This document shows positions 35,655-47,520 of a DNA stretch of 64,000 nucleotides, in pieces. The notes under the pieces were generated by a model. That model made no database searches. It worked only from the letters and a program-made list of their open reading frames with translations, and was not told where the DNA came from. The DNA is taken from assembly GCA_025716815.1 (NCBI GenBank), contig JAIXMN010000006.1, forward strand, positions 62,001-126,000, written 5' to 3'. The position numbers and the translations under genes are program-made. Numbering within the stretch: position 1 is the stretch's first letter; every line of letters begins with the position of its first letter. Source of the stretch: Dichotomocladium elegans. Its lineage: Eukaryota; Mucoromycota; Mucoromycetes; Mucorales; Lichtheimiaceae.

Positions 35655-37042
35655 ATGTCGACATCGTCCATTGCTCCGACATACATTTTCCGAAAGCACA
35701 GTGCTGCTGTGAATGCCTCATGTTTTTTTGCAAGCGATGCCTATTTCGCTACATGGTATGGATCGGTAGAAGGGATGTCCTCTATGTACTTCTGAAAAAT
35801 GATCAGACACATTAACGGTAAACAAAGCGATGCGGATGGGATGATTTGTATATGGAAGATGCGTACACGCCGACCCATACTTGAATGGAAGGCGCATGAG
35901 AAGGATTGCATGGCGGTCCAAGCATACGGTGACAAAAGGCTTATTAGGTATATCTATAAAAAAATAGCACACATATTGAGACCAACGTTCGCATTGCTTA
36001 TTCCAGTCAGGGGCGAGATAACAGCATTCACATTTGGGAAATATTTTTGCCCGAGAACGACAACGTAACTGAGCCATCCAAAAGGCTGCTCGAGACCCTA
36101 ACATATTATTCGCTCAACTTTTGCCGCTTATCTTTTTGCCAGATGCAAGGTATAACAAAAGAGTAACCTGGCCCGAAATATACATTACTGAGTAAGGTTT
36201 CTACAAAAGGGGAGGCGCTTATCTGTCTCCCATTCCGGGGCGACACGTCTTTGGTAAGATTAGCGAATGACGATGCCCTGTACTATCAAATAAATGACCA
36301 CCATTTAGATCGATGTCTACAGCTTGACGCGGCGGAATTGGATAGCACAGCAGATCGGGAAAAGCCTCGGTGATCGACTCGGATTATGTATGGCAGTCCG
36401 ACTTTTCTGCAAGGCAGACAACGCTTTGTATGCATTGGCGGGATATGAAGACGGAACAGTGGCCCTCTGGCGTGTAGATGGAAATGGAAATCAGCAGGGG
36501 CAAGAACTGCCACCACTATGGCAGGTCAAGGAGCACTCTGGACCTGGTAAGAGCGAGCGTGTTGAAGATGACACGAACAAATGGCAGAGGGGAACTCATC
36601 AAGTATTATCAAGCTAGTGCTTGACCTAGCGATAGACCTTGCATCGCGAAACTACGCCATCTCAACTTCAGCGGACAAGCATCTTGTAAAGTACAACCTC
36701 TTCGAACTCAGCTCCCCTGTCATGGCTAAAGCGGTGACTAAGAAGTATGGCTTGTCATCTGTTGATATCCGGTCAGACAGCAAAATCATAGCAACAGGCG
36801 GGCATGATGGCAGGTGAGGACGGTAGGATCCAGAGAGTTGCATACATATTCATTTGCTCTCTTTTTGTAGGATACGTATCTTTTCATTCAAGACGTTGAA
36901 GCCACTGGCGGTTTTGGAATATCATCGTGATAGCGTATACTCGGTCAGATTTCGAGTAGATTTGGCAAAAGCTGAAGGCAACGATCACTGGCTTTTGGCA
37001 GGATCAAAGGATACACGAATTAGTCTATGGAACCCTTACTAA
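35655..37042 (+). CDS. ASA1: ASTRA complex WD40 protein Asa1
   Basis: Asa1 is a WD40 subunit of the ASTRA (Tel2-Tti1-Tti2 related) complex, which helps mature PIKK kinases such as TOR and Tra1. Seven exons (35655-35755, 35828-35947, 36007-36149, 36210-36253, 36309-36546, 36618-36813, 36871-37042) give 337 residues, the family size. WD repeats are visible as YIFRKHSAAVNASCF, DGMICIWKMRTRRPI, GRDNSIHIWEI, GYEDGTVALWRV, GHDGRIRIFSFKT and a final GSKDTRISLW. The only in-frame ATG near the first repeat is at 35655, at the very edge of transposon copy D; homologues also start only a few residues before the first repeat. The first splice gives FATCDADG where a Gly is more usual. Confidence 0.9.
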
Positions 37043-37788
37043 TGCTGGACTTGGAGAGACAGAAGATGCCACATGTGACACTGCGAGCGACAACGAAATG
37101 AAAACAAGAAATTGAAGTTGTCGATATCATAACTCCGGCCATGATGCCTTTGGCCGGGATGACGCTCTCCAGACTAAGGAAAACAGTATTGGCAATGTAG
37201 TAATAGGATGTCCTCTAGTCCTCAATAAGGCTAAAGACAATGTTTAAGCACCGCCACAGGATGAGTTGATGCACATGACGTATTTTTCGCTCTTATATCG
37301 AGCCACTAGTCTTTTCCGGAATGGAAGCTGTGCACGGTTGAAAATAAAATATAACGTGGGAGGAGGCGGTTATATATGGCGAGAGCAGGACTTACTTTGC
37401 GAAAGCTTGCCAGTGCGCATGAAAGAGAGAAGGGGATGGCGGTTCTGCTTTTGCCAGTAGAGTCGAGCGAATATGCATTACCTATAGACATAGTACGCAC
37501 AGCGCAAATGTTGCATCGTTACAAAACCGATAATTGTAAACCTTCAGCGTATGATGCATAAAGCACGCCCATGATCGTGCTACGTGAAGTTATTTTGTTA
37601 CTAAGCCGTTGTCCGTAGCCTACGGTGGGAAGTGAAGGAGAGATGCTATTCCAAACAGACCTGCATGGACTTGACAACCAGATCTTGTGACGCCACCACT
37701 GCAAAGCCTTATCTTCCTCTTTATTTCTTTCTTTCTTTTTCTTTCTCTCTCTCTCCCTTCCTTCCTTTCTTTGAAATTCGAGCCTACA
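37043..37788. other. Intergenic region between ASA1 and GS-like gene
   Basis: No supported gene. The last 80 bases before the next ATG are a strong CT-rich tract (about 37710-37770), a usual fungal leader feature. Confidence 0.45.
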
Positions 37789-39502
37789 ATGACTGCGGAA
37801 GAACCAATCTCTGTTACGGTGGAGAATATTGCAGAAATCCTTAAAGATGATATTAAAATCAAGGTGGCTGCGGTAGACATTGACGGTGTTCTGCGCGGCA
37901 AGCTCATGCATAAGAGCAAGTTCCTTCAGACCGTTGAAAATGGATTCGGTAAAGTGTTGGGGAAAGAGAGCGCGTGAAGTGGTCCTTACTGACGATGGGA
38001 GTATCTGTTGTCTGTTGTGCATATGTTGGTCACAGGATTTTGCAGCGTTATTTTTGGATGGGACATCCACGACCAATCTTATACGGCCAAGGCTGAATTC
38101 AATGCGGACGATTCTCACTATCCGGACATTGTTGCCAAAGTCGACCTTTCCAGTTACCGGAGGATCCCTTGGGAAAACAATACGCCTTTCTTCCTTGTAT
38201 ATCTTTATCATCCCGTCACAAATCAGCCACTCTATTGCTGTCCACGCGTGCTTCTCAAATCGGCCGTGGACGATTTTGAGCAAGCGTTTGGTTACACTCC
38301 TTACTGTAGCGTGGAGTTTGAGTTCTTCTGCTTCAAAGGTATGGAAAAAATATATGGAGACGAATAGCTATGCACTGAGAGAGCATCGGGTACCAGAGAC
38401 CGCAGAGACGCTAGAGAACAAAAGCTATGCAAACAAGACACCCTTGACAGTGGGGATGTGTGGCTATTCATTACTCCGACCGTCGCAGAACCAAGAATTC
38501 TATTATCGCGCCTTTGATTGGCTGCAGGCATTCAAAGTTGATATTGAGGGCTGGCACACCGAATCCGGTCCGGGTGTCTTTGAGGCCGCACTTCTCTACA
38601 CCGAAGCTAAAGAGGCTGGCGATCGTGCCAGTCTTTTCAAGACTTCAATGAAGCAGATTGCGCTGCAGCATGGTTTCATGACCTCGTTCATGGCTAAGCC
38701 CTACGAGGAACTGCCAGGTTGCTCAGGACACATGCATTTCAGTCTCAAGGACAAGCACGGGAGGAATGTATTTGCACCAAACGACCCCTCCGAAGTCTCA
38801 TCTGTCTCGCCACTGATGAGTCATACTATGGTTTACTTTTTGGCTGGCGTGTTACGCTCTCTTCCAAGCATTCTGGTGGTCCTTGCGCCAACCATAAACA
38901 GGTATGTGGTGTTGTAATTAGCTACTTGATGGGCAACTCATAAAACCACATGGTACATCAAGTTACAAGCGTCTTATTGGTCGATTTTGGACGCCAGCAA
39001 ATGTATCGTGGGGAATTGAAAACAGACTTGGTGCCGTGCGCGTCATAGTGCCGCCTGCTGCATCACCGAGCTCGACGCGTTTGGAAGTGGTACGCTAAAA
39101 AAAGGGGGGAGGGGAGAAGGAGGAGGCGGACTCGACACACGCTTTCAAGATATGAGAAGAGAGGCACTGAACTGTTCAATCTAGCGCGTGTCTGGTGCTG
39201 ATATCAACCCTCACTTGGCACTAGCAGCAGTGATCAGAGCTGGACTTTGGGGTATTCAGACACGCCAGAGTCTGCCTGTTCAAGCACTGGACCACAGTGG
39301 AGACGAAAACACCAAGGGAAGAGCGTTGGCACGGACACTGCAGGAGGCCATCTTAGAAATCGATGCAAAGGATTCCGTTGCACGACAACTCCTTGGAAAT
39401 GATTTTGTGGACCACTTTGTTGCAACGCGGAAGCATGAATGGAACCTATGGCAGAATGCGGTGACTGATTTCGAGCTGAGACGGTACATGGAGTTGATCT
39501 GA
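37789..39502 (+). CDS. Type I glutamine synthetase-like protein (FluG-C/PuuA-like)
   Basis: Member of the GS-I-like ligases (gamma-glutamylpolyamine synthetase, FluG C-terminal domain) rather than the eukaryotic GS-II used for ammonia assimilation. Five exons (37789-37948, 38036-38338, 38397-38901, 38963-39089, 39185-39502) give 470 residues, normal for GS-I. The beta-grasp part holds VAAVDIDGVLRGKLM. The catalytic part has VEFEFFCFKE (metal-binding Glu residues), GWHTESGPGVFEAAL, GCSGHMHFSL (His/Asn active-site loop), INSYKRLIGRFWTPANVSWGIE and a late ADINPHLALAAVIRAGLWGI. The amine substrate cannot be told from sequence. No motif is missing. It stands alone; the next gene is over 3 kb away. 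Confidence 0.9.
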
Positions 39503-40869
39503 ACTACTGTTCTTTGATTTATTGCGAAAAATTCGAGTAGAGTTATAAACTTTTTTCACAGATAGCCGGGTATAGGGTGAAATTTTTACAATGGGTTTGT
39601 GACGAGGAGGTATAAGGGCATGCGGCGAGAAATCAAAGGCGTCATTTAGGCCGGAGAAGCCCACAGGTGCCCTTGGAATGGCCATACTAGTAATCGAAAC
39701 AGGTGAATATCAAGGGAAAAAATTGCGGAAGAGGAGCATCATACCTTTCCACAATGTGAGCTAAAAAAAAAAGAAGCAGGTGAGTATGTGTGTGAACGGT
39801 GCTATCCGTTCTATTTTGTACGCCGTTCTTACCACTGGCCACCAGAAAGATTGAGAGGCGTTACAGCACACACCGGGATTGTAGAATCAAGGACGTGCAT
39901 GTCGTATGGACGCGGGGCGGGGTATTGGAGGGAGAGGGGGAGGGAGAGCACACGCACCCACGCCTTTATAAGCTTTACTCGCATGCTTCTTCCTGAAACA
40001 ATTCGCTCCATATGTCAAAGTCGAAAATACTATGTCTCGCCGGATCTCAGATAAACCTTGTGTACAACCCATATACAAAGGCAAAATGCGAGCTTGACGG
40101 TTGCTGCTCGGGGTCTTGTCTGCCTGACATCTATACTCCTATACGTACAACGCCAATACAGCCAGCTCTCTAGCTCTCTCCACATGCGTGTCTTACCGAC
40201 CGGCTGATGGACAGACTGGTGCGATAGTCCAATCGAGCACTCGATGAACGGAAGAAATGTTTACACGATGTCATCGTTGAAACACTCACTTGTCAGTCGC
40301 TATTTCATACTCACCCCCGGGTGTGACCCGCGTGTAACTCTGGAAAAATAAAATAAAGGCATCTGAGCGAGTGAGGAGAGGCGTAGATGGGTCACGTCGC
40401 ACTACTGCGCGTGAGAACAATAACAAACGCCAAGCAACGACAACAACAACTAACCAGATGAAATGCTCCTCCATGAGGCTACTTTCCCTGATCTTCTCTT
40501 CTTGCATGCTACCTTTATAAGCTATATTTCTTATATGTCTATATACAGTGCTGCTTACTCCAAAGAAGTGTCGTCACCGGCTGATAATGCTTTGGTGGAC
40601 CCGCGGAAGGAAAAGGGAGGGGGAAGGTGGTCCCCACCGATTGGCGACGATCTTTCTCTTGGATGACAGATCCGGGGAAAAAAGGAGAACACCGTACAGC
40701 CATGTGCGTTGGATTCTCATCTTTCTGTATCCCTTCTGACCTATAAAACGAATCTCGGAAGATCACTAACGTCCCTAATTTCTCCCGTGGCAAACTAATT
40801 TGACCCGATCTAGCGTAATTTCTATCTGTCACGCTCTATTCCGGAATTGCCATTTCCATCCACCTCTTG
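39503..40869. other. Long intergenic region
   Basis: About 1.37 kb. Short open frames on both strands lack motifs. There are purine- and pyrimidine-rich runs but no tRNA or recognised element. Confidence 0.4.
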
Positions 40870-40873
40870 TACT

Positions 40874-42407
40874 TTATTTTCAGAAATATTTCGTGTGGGG
40901 GTGGGAAAACTATGACGTATACAAAGTTAAATAAAAATGTCGCATCAAAACATAGAATTTGTCGCATGGATACCTGTTAGTCAACAGAAAATATCAGCCC
41001 CCATCTTACTCTTCAACTTACCCCGAAGGTAGTCAGGTATATCATTGCGGTAACAATGGCGGGACATTGAGGAAAGGATACCGGAGCGGTTGAGCATCGG
41101 CGGCGGATGTGATAGCGGAAGGGTGGCAAGAACAAACGAGGAGGGATGACAACGGGCCAGCGACAACACCAAAGGCAGAAGCAAAGGAAGAAGCAGACGA
41201 AGCAAAAGCTCCTCGACGAAGCCACTGTGGAAGTCCTGCTCAGGTGCAGTCAAACCACGGTCCTACCCAAAGCCCATATCCTCTCCTCTCGAGGCACTTG
41301 AGTTAGGCTGATATCGTTATCTACACAGCATCCGCAATATTAGAAGATTGAAGAGTGGAACAAGGGTGACCTATTGCCTGTTACTTTGCTCTTGACAGCC
41401 GACCGAAACTGTTCAATAGGATTGAGTTCAGGTGAGTGTGGTGGAAGATAGTCACATCGATGCCCTCAGCTTTATGGATAGGTGCATTATCCATTACCAA
41501 ATAATGGCCCTTCATATGTTCATACCTATCCACGTCGTCCATCGTAGTCTTTAGTAAGTTGAAATCATGTCCGGTTACTGTTCCTATGCTCGCTATTTCA
41601 GATCGACTTGCCCTCTTTATATTCTTGATTGGGGGATGTGGGAGTCTCAAGCTATATTTGATGATCCCTGATGCTGAGATTGCTCCCAAGGTTATGGTTG
41701 TCTTTACTCTTGTCTTTGGTATTGTGACCATTGCAAGAGTTTCTTCCTTGGACCACGCCATGCTGCATTTCATGTTAATATGGAATCCAGACTCACCAAG
41801 AAAACGCAGCTTTTTGAAGTCGATGTCGGTCCTGTCCCATCTACGCACGCGGTCAAGGCGCTCTTGGATCTTCGCAGCGTTATTCCTCTCTAAAGCTCTT
41901 ATGCTCTTCATTGAAAATACGCGAACGATGCCTGCGCGCTAGGTTTCTTGAAAATGCCGTCAAGGTTCTTCTCGCACTGTAACGCCCATTGCTGGGTTGA
42001 ACGAACATGGATTCCTAGTTGTTTTGCAGCAGCTGATGGACTCAAGACCTTCTCAAACATCAGTTTGAAAATTTGACCTTGTCTTGGTCAGTGTAGGCTG
42101 TGCAACTACGCTGGATCCCCGCTTCTTTCGTCCGAATGTCTGTATCGTTTCGCGTGGGAATGCGTGTGGTAGTAATATCAGAGTTATATCTGCAAAATAT
42201 GCTACGCGGATATTCAGCGCGAGAGCAAACGGATTGCAGAGACAGTACACTTCTTCATCAATGTCCTGACCTTGGCCACCTTCATAGAAAAAGAGATTGC
42301 TCATTTCGGAACGTAAAAAGATACGGAAGCGACATCGTCCCGTGTATTCTGTGCAAAAGGCGATTTTATTTTTGTGATCCTGCGACCTTGATTTTGGAAA
42401 TAGTATA
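40874..42407 (-). mobile_element. Chimeric deletion-derivative Tc1-like element (copy E)
   Basis: Minus-strand twin of copy D, by eye almost identical over about 1.5 kb including all three rearrangement junctions and the 3' module. Its ends are TATACTATTTCCAAAATC (at 42407, reverse complement) and GTACTTTATTTTCAGAAAT (at 40874). Frames are broken near the N-terminal part; a 176-residue frame (41381-41911) keeps ESGFHIN and VMDNAPIH but not the terminal Glu region. The element ends 93 bp beyond the stop of the SMARCE1-like gene. Confidence 0.85.
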
Positions 42408-42499
42408 TGTGCTAACATCTCCTCCTTCTATGGCCTCAGCATCAACAAGAAAACCACTCAACATGTACGTTATCATAGTCTTCCTTCCTTTCTTTCTTT

Positions 42500-42809
42500 C
42501 TAGTTTGTATGTGTTTTGCCACCCATTGTACCCATCTTCGGTGATGGATCGTCTCCCGACGTGGTTGTCGTCTGCTCAAAATCCATATCGGCCGTGTTTA
42601 AGAACTCGCTTACGCTTCCGCCATCATCTTCATCTTCTTGACCTGTGTTGACCATCTCGTCAAAGAAGTCATTGGTTCCGTCATCCGGCTCATTATCGTC
42701 CTGGCCCCCCCTGGTGGTGAACGACTATGAAACAAAAATGCTCTCAGTCTCCCCATTTTTCTGTCGTCATACTCTCATTTACATTGCGTTGCTGCTGCTG
42801 CTGCTCTTC

Positions 42810-42848
<39 letters not shown>

Positions 42849-43837
42849 TTGTTGTTGTAGTTGTTGTTTTTGCTCAACTAGCCCTGCCAATTGAACTGGA
42901 TGGATATTTTGCGTCACGTGTTCCACCTTAATTCCCGTTAATTTTTCAAACGCTTCCGCTGTCTTGTCTGCTTCCTATCCAGTGAACTATAAGAAGTATG
43001 CATCTCTTCGAGAGTCCGTCGATGCTCACCTCTAAGGAGCTTGCTGCTTCAAGTTGTGCCAGCACTTGCCAGTAATCGTTCCGCTTCTTTTCTAGTAATG
43101 CTAGTAATTCATCATGTCCTGTTGTCCGTGTTTCCATCATCTTGGTCTCTTCTTCCTGTTGCCGAATCAGCGAATCCGCCGATTTTATCGCTGCCGTCCT
43201 TCCCCTTTTCTCTTACAATTTGCTTTATCAAATCTTCCTTTCTCTGCGGGAATTCCAGAGGAGGCGGTGTAATGGATGCTATACAAGCACAATACTAAAT
43301 TCAGCATGCTCCCGATCCCCCCCTTCGACCTATGGTGCTAACGCGCCCTTTCTTCGTTCACATACATGCATTATACGGCGTGAATATTTCAGACAAATAA
43401 TCATGATTGCGTTTATAGCGAGCCATGGCAATGTCGCGTGCTGAAATATCGTCGAGCTCATCTATGTATCGTCCAATTCGTAAGCAAGAGTCCACCATTT
43501 CTCATGTCTATGTCTTTCTCCTAACCGCCTGAAGGATCGTCTTGGTCGTCAAGTACGCTCCCCTGCCTTGGCGGCTGATGTATTTTACGATTACGGCGTT
43601 AAAGCAAAATCGGCATTCTTGCCAATGCATGTTAAGTTACGTTACTTTGTTATGCACTCTTTTTCGATGCATCGCAGCAGAATCAGATCCGATGTTCCTG
43701 AACGGTGCTTGCTGCATATAATGAGCAGATGGCATACCGATTGGTGCAGGGTTAAGACCACGCGTTGTTCCCATCAATGGAGGCGCGACAACGCCTGCTA
43801 CATTCGGAGGTTGATTGTAATAAAATGGGTTGCTCAT
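42500..43837 (-). CDS. SMARCE1/BAF57-like SWI/SNF subunit candidate, without HMG box
   Basis: Exons 43646-43837, 43526-43574, 43366-43461, 43030-43190, 42783-42962 and 42500-42724 give 300 residues. The start is MSNPFYYNQPPNVAG, Pro/Met rich. Two blocks resemble BAF57: IAMARYKRNHDYLSEIFTPY (compare AR-x-x-RNH-x-x-x-SEI) and, after a coiled coil (LIRQQEEETKMMETR, LLALLEKKRNDYWQVLAQLE), EAFEKLTGIKVEHV (compare LKRLCGLKVE). A poly-Gln tract (42789-42860) and an acidic tail (DDNEPDDGTNDFFDEMV) follow. The HMG DNA-binding box of animal BAF57 is absent: only about 20 residues lie between the N-terminal region and the first conserved block. Family assignment is a by-eye inference; another chromatin or Mediator subunit is possible. 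Confidence 0.6.
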
Positions 43838-44082
43838 GCCGCACGATCGGTTGATGGTATATCTAAACAGAGGCCGCAAGGACGAATAAACCAGGCGTTG
43901 AACAGGTCTGGGATGCGGGCTGGAGAGAGGCATCTAAAAAGACAGCGCGTGACTTGCGAAATTATGTCACTCAAACCGAGAGGCCGCGTGTTCCTGATAC
44001 TGCAGACTACCGGCCGACCGATTGAATCGACCGACCCTTTTTCTATTTCTCCACCTCCTCATTTGTCCCATTAACTAAAATC
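43838..44082. promoter_or_regulatory. Divergent promoter between SMARCE1-like gene and PSMA3
   Basis: Only 245 bases lie between the two start codons. It contains a short palindrome CGATTGAATCG near 44017 inside a GACCG-rich segment. No TATA box stands out. Confidence 0.45.
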
Positions 44083-45305
44083 ATGACCTCCATTGGTACA
44101 GGAGTAAGCCGCTGGTTCAGTGTTATACTAATACCAGCAAGCCGACTCATGGTATGCCTATTCCCATCCTGTAGTATGACCTTTCGGTGTCTACGTATTC
44201 TCCCGACGGCCGTGTCTTCCAGGTCGAGTACGCGAATAAAGCGGTCGATAACAGCGGGTAAGTCCATTGGCACGCACGATTCTTGAATTCTTCCTTCCCT
44301 TATTGTGATCCCCTAGTACTGCGATCGGATTGCGTGTAAAAGACGGCGTGGTCTTAGCTGTCGAGAAACTGGTGCAATCAAAATTGCTCGTCCCAGGCGC
44401 AAACAGACGTATTGAGAGTGCAGATCTTCACATTGGCATGGTTAGCATATCAAGCTCAGGGGCGATACTGCGGCATGGTTCATGCCTATACCTCTGAATA
44501 TTTTGTTCGCTGACACATATGCGCGTACACTCTCCCCTTTTCGTCCCAACGATATATTTTTGTTATAGGTCTCTTCTGGCTTAATAGCAGATGGACGTCA
44601 TCTTGTTAAGCGTGCACGCGATGAGGCCCAGTCTTGGAGAGATATTTACCGGCAACCTATTCCCGGTAAGACTATTGCTGACCGTCTGGGCCAATATGTG
44701 TCGGCATATACCCTTTATTCGAGCGTCCGGCCCTTTGGTTGTGCTACTATTATCGGCGCCGTAACAGACGGCGTACCTTCCCTGTATATGATTGAGCCCT
44801 CAGGCGTCTATTGGGTAAGGTGAACACGAGGCCAGGATGGCAACTCACCGATGGGCCGATGAAGATAATAATGGGATGGTCCTGGTTGTACGATTCCCCC
44901 AAACAATAGGGCTACCATGGCTGTGCAGCTGGCAAGGGCAAGTCGGTGGCAAAGACTGAGATCGAAAAACTTAACCTGGGCGATATGACCGTCCGCGAGG
45001 CAGTGAATGAAATCACTCGCATGTAAGTTTTGGAGAACCATAAGAACAGCAACGTCAGAGCAATGCCGACAACTCATTCTATTCCGTAGCATCTATACAT
45101 GCCATGACGATGCCAAGGACAAAGACTTCGAGCTTGAGCTTAGCTGGATTTGTTCAGAGTCAAAATTCAAGCATCAATTTGTGCCCGAAGAAATCAAACA
45201 AGACGCAGAAAGACTAGCGAAGGTAGCAATAGCGAAATGGGACATCTCTCTGACATCTACTCATGCTGCATGTAGGAATCTTTGGACGAGGAAATGGAAG
45301 ATTGA
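44083..45305 (+). CDS. PSMA3: 20S proteasome subunit alpha type 3 (alpha7)
   Basis: Non-catalytic outer-ring subunit of the 20S proteasome. Seven exons (44083-44103, 44175-44257, 44317-44440, 44569-44814, 44910-45022, 45090-45222, 45276-45305) give 249 residues. The first exon has seven codons (MTSIGTG) and joins the alpha-subunit signature [32 protein letters not shown] and [20 protein letters not shown] are typical of alpha7. The last two exons restore the family tail [12 protein letters not shown]; without the 53-nt intron at 45223 an unrelated C-terminus would result. Converges with RAD7, stops 78 bp apart. Confidence 0.95.
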
Positions 45306-45383
45306 TCTATCCAACACGAGTAATAAAACTGCCTATTTGGCTCTTTCATTCATCTTTTTTTTTTATTAAACATTGCATCTGGC

Positions 45384-47520
45384 TTATTCGTTCGACTCTC
45401 TGCCATGTATCTGAAGAGCAGGCGGAAGAGTGATTTGACCGGTGAGCTATACCATGAACCGTAAGTATAAGTTGGGTTCCACCGCATTCATAGAAGACGG
45501 TTGTTCTTACCTGGGGGCAGCCCCAAACTTCCAAGCTCTTTAATTCTGGACAATGAGTGGACAGCCGTTTGAGCACGAAATCATCCATCGCACGCACAAA
45601 TGAGACATTGAGTGATTTCAGACGCCTGCATGGCTCTCCTTCTTTATCTTTCTCATATTTTCCGGCAATCATCTCCAATCCTCCTGCCGTCAGGTGGTTA
45701 ACGCTGTGTAAGTTGAGGTATGTAAGCGTTCTCGCTGAGTGGGCTAGAATCGCTTTGATCGCGCCATCCTCAAGGCGACGGCAACGCGAGACATTTAGCT
45801 GTTCGAGTCCGCTCGTCGGGTGCGCCAATTTCCAACTTGTGAAGAGACTTTCCATGCCTTCGGATGAAACTGCATCACACTCTTCAAGATTGAGCACTTT
45901 TAAATGTGGGCAATGTTCAAGTATGCCTTTGAGGAGCACGTCATCGTTAATCTCAGTACATCCTGGTAGCGAAAGTTCCGTGAGTTGGTGTCCCACTTTG
46001 GACAGAAGATGGATAACAGATTTCGGTGCGATTGGCACCCCTTCAGCAGGCCAGGCTACCTTGAGGACCTTTAAATGCTTAAACTTGCCGATTATATCCA
46101 ACCAGGCATCGTTCAATTTGCTGATGTGGGATAGTTCAAGCGCTTGCAGATTTGGGCAGTGCTCGGTCAAAGCTTCCATACAGGCAGTGTTAAACCTAAA
46201 GCAGTGTGAGAGAACAAATCGCTCCAGCCGAACTCCTAGCGATTTAATAAATTTGATCCACGAGTCCTCTAAGACAAGATAAGGCCCTGAGAATTCGACA
46301 GATCGCAGGTGCTGTAGCCGTGCGCTGTATGTATCCAGAACTTCAGACGTCATATCTCCACAATAGATCAATTTGAGCTGCCTCAAGTTGAAACAGAAAT
46401 GTCCAATATTCATGAGTGCATGTCGGTCCACGTCTACAAAATCAAACGAAGGAATGAAACCTCCTCGTTAGCTATCACTATTTGTCTGTTCCCAACCCCT
46501 TGCTGAAAAAAGCATACAAGCACAATCATAAAGTGAGAGCTCCCTAAGCATCGGACCAAGGAATAGTCGAACGGTTTGGTTGTTGAGCTTGCGATTTCGA
46601 GAGATGATTTTTGCAATCTTGTCTAGATTTTCAGTCCCAATTTCACCAAATTCTTCCACCTCGTCAATATATTTCGCAATCATCTGCGCAGATTCGTCAG
46701 TAATAAGTTCTATATAAACTCTACTCATACATACATTGATGCAGATGTCCTGAAGACTCAACACCTGCACAATACCACCGCTGCTTGGAACAGCACGAAA
46801 GCGTCTTTTCTTTGCTCTGGGATTACGATCTGGTTTAGGCCCCGCAGCAGCGCTATTACCCGAGAGGCACGAAGGACAAAGCTGCGCTGCCTCGGAATTT
46901 CGGTTTCGATCCAGTAGATGTGAGAATCGGTTGTTGCATTTTGTACAAAACGCAATCCGTGTGCGGGGTTCAGGCGGCTGACGAGACGACGATGTACCCG
47001 CATCATTGGAATCCTCGTCCTCGCTATTATCACTCTCGTCTGATTCACATTTTCCCTTTCGGCGCTTCTTTCCCTTCGATGCCCGGGCAATGACATTCGA
47101 AGCTGCCGCAGATCGTGTACGCCGCTGTCTAGATGGGGTGCTTTCTGCCGTCGTTTCAGGCATATACAAGATACTAGTAGTTTCTTGAACCTGGGAAGAC
47201 CTCTCAGCAGTTCTTGTTTCAGTAACAGTTTCCGTCTGAACTTGCTCTTCCTGCATGCTTGTCTCTACTGCGTGCTGCACATGAGATCGTTCTTGTTGAT
47301 GTTGCACGATTCTCCGTCGGCTACGATTTTCGACACGAATGCCATGTTCCTGGAAAAAAAGTCATGGCGATTAAAGATATCACTAATGTGCTGCGGACCA
47401 AAAATTAGGTAGATTTACCTGCAGAAAGCTACTCAATGCTGAGGTGGGGCCTCGCACTCGGTTTTCCCTGCGCCGATTCTGATTTTGAGTTTGCTCTTGT
47501 CGATGTTGTCTTCGATCCAT
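45384..47520 (-). CDS. RAD7: Nucleotide excision repair protein Rad7 (LRR)
   Basis: Rad7 pairs with the Snf2-like Rad16 in NEF4 for global genome repair and acts in a cullin ubiquitin ligase. Exons 47419-47520, 46518-47349, 45511-46433 and 45384-45410 give 627 residues. The N-terminal third is polar and charged with basic clusters (RRQHRQEQ, KGKKRRKGK) and an acidic run. A zinc-binding-like block CTKCNNRFSH..LCPSC follows, then the Rad7 core beginning VLSLQDICINVC and a chain of about ten leucine-rich repeats (LRQLKLIYCGDM, LQALELSHI, LTELSLPGC, LKVLNLEECDAV, LEQLNVSRC, LKSLEVWGC). The final 9-codon exon ends IHGRESNE. The nucleus is the expected site. Confidence 0.93.

Noticed and set aside
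39503..40560. Frames with Gly/Arg-rich or hydrophobic content in the long intergenic region
   Set aside because: Short, purine-run driven and motif-free.
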